Assembly: GCF_018448905.1 (NCBI RefSeq)
Contig: NZ_RCWA01000004.1
Coordinates: 62,001-126,000 of the forward strand
From: Photorhabdus heterorhabditis
GTDB taxonomy: Bacteria; Pseudomonadota; Gammaproteobacteria; Enterobacterales; Enterobacteriaceae
Direction of reading: 5' to 3'
Length of the DNA stretch: 64,000 nt
A program made the translations under genes and the position numbers. A model generated the notes under the pieces. The model saw nothing but the letters and a program-made list of their open reading frames with translations, searched no databases and had not been told where the DNA came from. Positions 59,102 to 64,000 of this stretch are shown here, piece by piece; position 1 is the first letter of the stretch; every line of letters starts with the position of its first letter.

Positions 59102-60528
59102 TAATTATTTCCCTTTAAATTCAGCAAATACTCAGAGGTAATTTCGGTCTCAAATGTCAGCCGTTCCAGTGGTGGTGGCGGTGTGTACTTATAACTGAGT
59201 AACAGATGACCTGATGCCAGCTCCGTTTCTTCGTTATGGGTCGGATCAAACCAGCATTTGAATCCCAACAAAGCGCCATCAGCAATCAATTTACGACCAT
59301 AGGCATTCACAGATTCTGTCAGGGCATCTATCAGCGCTGGCGTGATCGGCATATCGATATATTGCTGACTGAAGTAACGCAGGGATTCATTAATCACGTC
59401 GCCCGTTCTGCGCACGTTCTCGAAGTTACGCATGTGTGTCACAGTTGGCCATGCGGCGGTACGGTTGCCCCATAAGCGCAAACCAGAGCCATAATTATTG
59501 AACACTGTAGTAATCCCTTGTTCATTGAGCTGGTTCACTTCACTTTGTGGATCGTCAATTATGGCGGATAGCTGGCGCTCAATACCTGTGATCCCCATAA
59601 TTTCTTGATTGGAGGATGACCACCAAAAACCTTTGTCTGCATCAATCTTGGCACGCAGCCCTGCTGCACGAGATGACAAGGGTTCCAGGCGCTCGCTATT
59701 GCTTTCCGCATCATAGACTTTGACGTGTGGGTAACACAGCCGGGCACGATCAGAACTGGTATTAAAATTGATTGTGCCAGACGGGCCGCGGCCACTGATA
59801 GCCTGAACAAAAGTGGTGCCTATCGGGGCATCAATATAGGTCATGGCACCCAATTTAGTTGCAAGGGCAATCAGTTCTGTTGTCACACTTAGCTGGGTAC
59901 AGTAGACAGGAGCCAGCAAAATCTTGGCAAAGAACCCATACAGGTTATAAGTATCATTCAGTAACTTCATACCTGTACGGTTACCCGCTGCACTGATGCT
60001 GCCAATAATGTCAGCAGGCGTCACTAATGTAGGATCGGCAAAGTCATAGCTGGCAATTACGGTTGCACCCGCAGCAATGTTTTTACCGATATTCTTGAGG
60101 CTGCCTGTTTGAGCATCCAAAGAATAATCTTGCCCTTCTACATAAGGGGCACTACCAGAGGTGGATTTTAGTAAGACATTACTGACCACGGGATTAGCCA
60201 GTTTCGCTGTTCCTGTGGTTTTATCAAAGCTAATGTTTTCACTGGCAACATTAGCTTTATGCACTTCAGGATCAAGAACGTTAATGACCAGCACAGTTCC
60301 CGCCCCATGATCATAAATAGCATCCAGTGCTTGTGGGATGGTAAAACCATTCATTTGAGTACCAAATTGAGCGGCATCTTTTTCTGACAGACAAAGTGTC
60401 ACTGCATTTACTGGCCCTATCGGTGCAGTACCAATTAAGCCGATCACGGCGGATTTCACTGTCTTGACGGGACGTGAGCCTTTTTCGACTTCGATAGTTT
60501 CGACGCCATGCAAATAATTAGCGGCCAT
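59101..60528 (-). CDS. Tail sheath protein (P2 FI-like)
   Basis: 475-residue contractile sheath subunit. N-terminal MAANYLHGVETIEVEKGSRP, the conserved SSNQEIMGITGIERQL and the C-terminal core LIADGALLGFKCWFDPTHN. The mid-domain (about residues 115-160, TGTAKLANPV to SLKNIGKN) looks like the surface insertion typical of larger sheaths. Confidence 0.95.
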   Translation of the reverse strand: MAANYLHGVETIEVEKGSRPVKTVKSAVIGLIGTAPIGPVNAVTLCLSEKDAAQFGTQMNGFTIPQALDAIYDHGAGTVLVINVLDPEVHKANVASENISFDKTTGTAKLANPVVSNVLLKSTSGSAPYVEGQDYSLDAQTGSLKNIGKNIAAGATVIASYDFADPTLVTPADIIGSISAAGNRTGMKLLNDTYNLYGFFAKILLAPVYCTQLSVTTELIALATKLGAMTYIDAPIGTTFVQAISGRGPSGTINFNTSSDRARLCYPHVKVYDAESNSERLEPLSSRAAGLRAKIDADKGFWWSSSNQEIMGITGIERQLSAIIDDPQSEVNQLNEQGITTVFNNYGSGLRLWGNRTAAWPTVTHMRNFENVRRTGDVINESLRYFSQQYIDMPITPALIDALTESVNAYGRKLIADGALLGFKCWFDPTHNEETELASGHLLLSYKYTPPPPLERLTFETEITSEYLLNLKGNN

Positions 60529-60730
60529 CAGTGGCCTCCTCAGACTTTTCTTTTTTCTTCAGGAGATTTTTTTGCTGTTCTGACAGTGGATGAAGATATC
60601 GCAGCGCGATCAATGTCTTCACATAATCATGCTGCTCCGGTAAATCAACAGTTTTTTCTGACCAGAGCAAAACTTCAGTGCCATCAGCTAAAGTGATGCC
60701 GCTTGCTGGGCCTGTATAGAGGTATTTCAT
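60518..60730 (-). CDS. Small Mu gp38-like tail protein
   Basis: 70 residues, overlapping the sheath gene by 11 bp. The position between gp37 and the sheath, and the pattern of a short beta-rich N-terminus followed by a Lys/Glu-rich tail (KNLLKKKEKSEEATDGR), match Mu gp38 (DUF2635). Identified mainly by position. Confidence 0.7.
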   Translation of the reverse strand: MKYLYTGPASGITLADGTEVLLWSEKTVDLPEQHDYVKTLIALRYLHPLSEQQKNLLKKKEKSEEATDGR

Positions 60731-61194
60731 TGTTCAGTTCCCTCATAATTGATTTGGGCTAACGGCGAACCATTCGGTAACTCACAGTCTTCGATAAATA
60801 CACTTTCAGTCGCAAAATCCAGCGTGTATTGCCACAAACCAGCTATCTCACCGAGAAATGTATCCCGTACCAGCCAACATTTTCGTTGGCAGTTCGGTGG
60901 TTGGAATCCGCCGAGAACCCGGCGTACATCATCTAATGTGGCAACGGCACCGTGACGTCCATTAAGCTGACGAAAAACTATGGTGGCATTGAGCATGACA
61001 GTTTGTGTCTGCAATACCGCCCCAACATCTTCAGGCTTGTCGAAGCGAGAACCGGGATAGCTGATTAAAATGGCTCCCACCGGATGGTTCAGCCTGAATT
61101 CAGTTGGCCTTTCAGGGAAATACTCCACCTGTAAGCCAGGTAGTTTTTCTCTTAGCCTCATGATAATGGCATCAATGATCGGCGAAACATCCAT
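60727..61194 (-). CDS. Mu gp37-like protein
   Basis: 155-residue protein of the gp37 family (head-tail joining region of Mu-like phages), with AILISYPGSRFDKP and TLDDVRRVLGGFQPPNC. It overlaps its neighbours on both sides, so translation is coupled. Confidence 0.8.
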   Translation of the reverse strand: MDVSPIIDAIIMRLREKLPGLQVEYFPERPTEFRLNHPVGAILISYPGSRFDKPEDVGAVLQTQTVMLNATIVFRQLNGRHGAVATLDDVRRVLGGFQPPNCQRKCWLVRDTFLGEIAGLWQYTLDFATESVFIEDCELPNGSPLAQINYEGTEQ

Positions 61195-61631
61195 CAGTAT
61201 TTCTCCAACATTCCTTTACTCCCTCCAAAGGTGGGACGACGCGCCCGAACACGAAACTCCCCCGGTTCAGGGGCATCTTTTCCTGTGGAAAGCAGGCCCA
61301 GTGTTAGTTTGGCATCTCGGATGTCAGCCAGTTGGCGCAAAACAATTTTGTAATCATCTATCACGGCTTCAGGAATAGAACCTTCTGGACGGCGGGCATA
61401 CAGCCGATAGCGTGTTAACGTAATGGCGGCATCACGTAATACCGTGGGAACTTCCGCCAGAGGCAGGATATAACGTCCACGTAAATGGGCATCGATGAGT
61501 TCATCGGCATAGCGGATGGCACTGTTAACCACAGGCTCATTGATCGTCTGAGCATTAGGTTCTTCGTTAGACAGCCATATCAATGATTGCGTTGGTATCT
61601 GCTCTTGCAAGTCTTTCAGTGAGCAATACAT
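61194..61631 (-). CDS. Mu gp36-like protein (DUF1320)
   Basis: 145 residues from MYCSLKDLQEQIP. The family motif AIRYADELIDAHLRGRYILPL and ITLTRYRLYARRPEG mark the Mu gp36 / DUF1320 head-tail connector family. The frame is open 28 codons upstream, but the inner ATG gives the family start and leaves one base after the previous stop. Confidence 0.85.
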   Translation of the reverse strand: MYCSLKDLQEQIPTQSLIWLSNEEPNAQTINEPVVNSAIRYADELIDAHLRGRYILPLAEVPTVLRDAAITLTRYRLYARRPEGSIPEAVIDDYKIVLRQLADIRDAKLTLGLLSTGKDAPEPGEFRVRARRPTFGGSKGMLEKY

Positions 61632-61632
61632 G

Positions 61633-61983
61633 TCATATGCCACGTAAGATGCGAATGATATTACCTGCCGCTGTGGCATCATCCAGCGCAAACCCGACAG
61701 ATGTTCCGGCAGCATTTTCAGCCGAACTCAGTGGTACTGCACAGGCATCCTTATCCGACTGTACGACTTGCCCACGGGTTATTGGCCCACCAGCTTCAAC
61801 AGCAATAATGCCCAATACATTAACAGGAACGACATCTCCAGCCTTCGCATCCACCTCTGCTATACCAAGTGCAACGGCTCCAACCTGACACGGTGCATTA
61901 TCAGTACTAACTAAACGATGCTGGATGATGTTCGCACTGGCGATAATTGTTGTCGTCAATACGGATTGTTGTGTTACTGCCAT
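61633..61983 (-). CDS. Capsid decoration / DUF2190-like protein
   Basis: 116 residues, rich in Ala, Val and Gly with beta-strand periodicity (HRLVSTDNAPCQVGAVALGI, AGDVVPVNVLGIIAVEAGG). Such proteins directly follow the major capsid gene in many Mu-like heads and probably decorate or stabilise the capsid. The family is assigned by pattern and place. Confidence 0.65.
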   Translation of the reverse strand: MAVTQQSVLTTTIIASANIIQHRLVSTDNAPCQVGAVALGIAEVDAKAGDVVPVNVLGIIAVEAGGPITRGQVVQSDKDACAVPLSSAENAAGTSVGFALDDATAAGNIIRILRGI

Positions 61984-61996
61984 GATGGTGTCTCCC

Positions 61997-62932
61997 TTAC
62001 TTCACAATATTGGTAATCAGATAGCCGGCATCACCGCCAACAACCGCAACTTTATAAATATCGGTATAACGACAGTAATTGACCTTACCGCCCACACCTT
62101 CATATTTATCCGCTACAGGCATCCCTTTGCGGCGAAATGTATAGCCAAAGGAGGGTTCATATTCATCAGCGCTTTCTGCTCCTGCCTGCGGAGGTGATAC
62201 GTAATGCAACATCAAATTATCAGCCCAGATATCAACAGGATTTTCTTTAATGCTTGGGGTAGAAACAGGTTCACCAACGACAACGTTTTGGATTTGGAAA
62301 AGGTCTTTGAGTATTTCTATTGTGATACGTTTACGTTCGTTGGCTCCAATAGCTGCCTGAATTTCAGGATGAAATTTTAACAGTGACATCACGCTAGCCC
62401 CCATTGTCATGAGGTTTGGACGTACACCAATGGCAGTACGAACAGCATCAATTCCAGCTTCAATGACTTTGATTGGATTACCTTTGCCACCAGCCCAACG
62501 TTCATTAGCTGTCAGACTCTTCACCGAGTCACTAAGATAAACTTCAGGGTCTTGTGCCAATCGAGCTGCATACAGTTCACGCTTGAGATTCACGCCATTG
62601 GTGGAACGACGGATTGCCTTTGCTTCTTCATTAAATAAAGATTCTGATTTCTCACGATAATCAACAGGTGCAGCTAGATCATGTTCGTTGAGCACGATAT
62701 CTAACGAAGAGCCTTTCTCACGGATCAAAACGTTACTGTTGGCACCAACGGCACGCGTGGTGTCATATTCCACAAAAGCACTTTTGCCAAATGTCGGCAC
62801 ACTAGCACCTTCTTTCTCCATTTCGACAATGGGAAAAATATGTTCACCAATAAACACCGCATTTTTATAGCCACGCGCCACGCTGGTTAGCACAGGGTCA
62901 ACAATACGTTTGCCTTTCAAATAATCAGACAT
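61997..62932 (-). CDS. Major capsid protein
   Basis: 311 residues. N-terminal DYLKGKRIVDPVLTSVARGY and central NLMTMGASVMSLLKFHPEIQ in a HK97-type layout. Position between the protease/scaffold and the decoration gene supports the call. Confidence 0.82.
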   Translation of the reverse strand: MSDYLKGKRIVDPVLTSVARGYKNAVFIGEHIFPIVEMEKEGASVPTFGKSAFVEYDTTRAVGANSNVLIREKGSSLDIVLNEHDLAAPVDYREKSESLFNEEAKAIRRSTNGVNLKRELYAARLAQDPEVYLSDSVKSLTANERWAGGKGNPIKVIEAGIDAVRTAIGVRPNLMTMGASVMSLLKFHPEIQAAIGANERKRITIEILKDLFQIQNVVVGEPVSTPSIKENPVDIWADNLMLHYVSPPQAGAESADEYEPSFGYTFRRKGMPVADKYEGVGGKVNYCRYTDIYKVAVVGGDAGYLITNIVK

Positions 62933-62963
62933 TTATTTCTCCTCAATAGCTACGTCCGTAGTG

Positions 62964-63119
62964 TTACAGGCAGCGGGTAACGGCTACGTCGTAACTGATA
63001 CCTTCTTTCTTCGCCAGAGAGATGGCTTTTTGATGCAACGCCAGACGTTCAGGATCTGCATCAGAAAACTCAGCAATATCTGATGATGTGTTTTGGTCAA
63101 CCCGGTCTTTATGTTGCAT
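62964..63119 (-). CDS. Small protein (51 residues) between protease and capsid genes
   Basis: ATG at 63117-63119 overlaps the end of the protease gene by 11 bp; stop at 62964-62966. The sequence includes FSDADPERLALHQKAISLAK and SYDVAVTRCL. Similar DPERLALHQKA stretches are often seen at the C-terminal end of the protease/scaffold of Mu-like phages, so this may be a scaffold tail split off as its own gene. Confidence 0.65.
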   Translation of the reverse strand: MQHKDRVDQNTSSDIAEFSDADPERLALHQKAISLAKKEGISYDVAVTRCL

Positions 63120-63999
63120 GTTCACCAAAATCAATAATAGGTTGGGTAGAACTCAGCAGATCTTTAAACGCAGTAGCCAATGGTTTTTTCACACCACCTT
63201 CAGCAAACTCGACAGGGGAATCACCTTGGGTTACAGCGTCCAGCAAGGCGATCACGACAGATTGAGCAGTTGGCACCAATTTGCCGTCTGCGATCAGCCT
63301 TTCGGCAAATGCCATGTTTCCAGCATGTTGCTCAGTTTGTTTGCGCTTTGCGTCGGCAGCATCACGGGCAACAAGCTGTTCTTTCAGGCGAGTGTTTTCA
63401 TCTTTGAGCGCCTTTTTTTCTTCATTTGTCACGATGTTTTCCTCATGTTGATGTGTGTTATTGGGTTCATGAAAGGCAGGAGCAGGCTGAGTCGTGCTAT
63501 AAGCTTCTTCACGTAATGAATCCACCTGCCAAGAAGGAAGCGCTTTGTCTGCTTCGTCCATACCGAATTTACTAATCAAAAATTCTCGCAAACGCCCCCA
63601 AAGTGAAGCGGTGGTGATATCACTCCAATCAGAGAACTCGACGACACCATATTCTTGTTCACTGAATTCAACCTGTCTCAATCCTTTAATGGAGGGTGGC
63701 TTCGCCCCCAAAAAGCCGACATGACGCAAATAGAGCACGCCGGGTTTAGGGTTGTTTGGGGAATCAGGTAAATAGAAAGAAGCAGAAATTTTTTTATAGC
63801 GGCCTGCATCGACCAATTCAGCGAACTGAACATCAACCTGTTGAGGCTCCGCAATCAAGTCATCACCGGAAGATGTCAGCGATTTAACCCAACCATAGGC
63901 GGGCAAATTGTCTTTTGGATGCCCAATCACAATCGGTGCTTCATGCAATGATGAGTCATAAGCCTTTGCACAAGCTTGCAAATCTGCGGGGCTGAACGG
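63109..63999 (-). CDS. Mu gpI-like prohead protease/scaffold (5' end outside window)
   Basis: The frame is open through the right edge (PFSPADLQACAKAYDSSLHE, the usual family opening), so the extreme N-terminus is missing. Motifs EAPIVIGHPKDNLPAYGWV and KKISASFYLP mark the Mu I-protein protease; then comes a coiled coil (about residues 190-225, KKALKDENTRLKEQLVARDA) that fits a scaffold domain. It processes the prohead. The TTG at 63981 is an internal codon. Confidence 0.85.
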   Translation of the reverse strand, partial: PFSPADLQACAKAYDSSLHEAPIVIGHPKDNLPAYGWVKSLTSSGDDLIAEPQQVDVQFAELVDAGRYKKISASFYLPDSPNNPKPGVLYLRHVGFLGAKPPSIKGLRQVEFSEQEYGVVEFSDWSDITTASLWGRLREFLISKFGMDEADKALPSWQVDSLREEAYSTTQPAPAFHEPNNTHQHEENIVTNEEKKALKDENTRLKEQLVARDAADAKRKQTEQHAGNMAFAERLIADGKLVPTAQSVVIALLDAVTQGDSPVEFAEGGVKKPLATAFKDLLSSTQPIIDFGEHAT

Positions 64000-64000
64000 C

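Larger units (their letters stand above)
49001..64000 (-). mobile_element. Prophage late region (Mu-type head, P2-type tail), incomplete at window end
   Basis: An unbroken leftward run of about 24 genes: protease/scaffold, capsid, head completion, sheath, tube, tape measure, baseplate, fibre and fibre assembly. Lysis, integrase, terminase and portal genes are not in the window and should lie to the right. All late genes seen appear intact. Presence of capsid genes argues for a prophage rather than a tailocin. Confidence 0.88.

Noticed and set aside
49001-64000. Tailocin (R-type bacteriocin) interpretation of the tail cluster
   Set aside because: Intact capsid, protease/scaffold and head-joining genes are present, so a prophage is more likely.

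Overview
The window looks like a chromosome segment of an enterobacterium of the Photorhabdus/Xenorhabdus group (Morganellaceae), most likely Photorhabdus. The housekeeping blocks are close in sequence and order to those of E. coli (dusB-fis, prmA-panF-yhdT, accBC, mreBCD, rng-yhdP-tldD, rpoN-lpt-kds-mla-murA). The moderate GC content and eight ERIC-type 127-bp palindromic repeats in about 45 kb fit Photorhabdus better than E. coli or Yersinia. The organism call is inference; no rRNA or tRNA gene lies in the window.

Layout. 1-11 kb: end of a drug-efflux MFS gene, then a leftward block fis, dusB, prmA, panF, yhdT, accC, accB, aroQ, acuI, interrupted by a rightward lhgO placed between accC and yhdT. 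11-25.5 kb: rightward mreBCD, yhdE (maf), rng, yhdP, a nitrilase gene, tldD, an exported barnase-like RNase with its barstar inhibitor, then leftward darP and rightward pmbA (tldE). 25.5-28.9 kb: a 3.3-kb inserted segment bounded by an imperfect 30-bp direct repeat of the pmbA 3' end. It carries a ParD-like/methionine aminopeptidase pair, a decayed gene split by an ERIC, and an AT-rich phosphoethanolamine-transferase-like gene. 28.9-37.5 kb: leftward rnk, npr, rapZ, ptsN, hpf, rpoN, lptBAC, kdsC, kdsD, yrbG. 37.7-42.8 kb: rightward mlaFEDCB, ibaG, murA. 42.9-44.8 kb: leftward dkgA and yghB.

45-48.8 kb is an accessory zone. It has an AbiEii toxin fragment and a tandem duplication of a ~1.2-kb cassette: HigB-like toxin, XRE antitoxin, a small ribbon-helix-helix protein facing the other way, an operator-rich sigma70 promoter, and an Icd-like cell-division-inhibitor gene. 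The left copy is decayed (broken toxin, lost repressor start codon, cut-off icd) but its antitoxin is intact. The right copy is complete and leads into a 115-aa unknown gene.

49-64 kb is the late operon of a myovirus-type prophage, read leftward and cut by the window end. Its head genes are of Mu type (protease/scaffold, major capsid, gp36, gp37, gp38-like). Its tail genes are of P2 type (sheath, tube, E/E', tape measure, U, X, D, V, W, J, I, fibre, fibre assembly).

Functionally the conserved part is mostly envelope and growth control: cell shape (MreBCD), peptidoglycan precursor (MurA), LPS transport and Kdo synthesis (Lpt, Kds), phospholipid traffic (Mla, YhdP), fatty acid synthesis (AccBC), and nitrogen-PTS/RapZ control around RpoN. 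The parts most worth a second look are the duplicated regulatory/toxin cassette and the pmbA-flanking insert.
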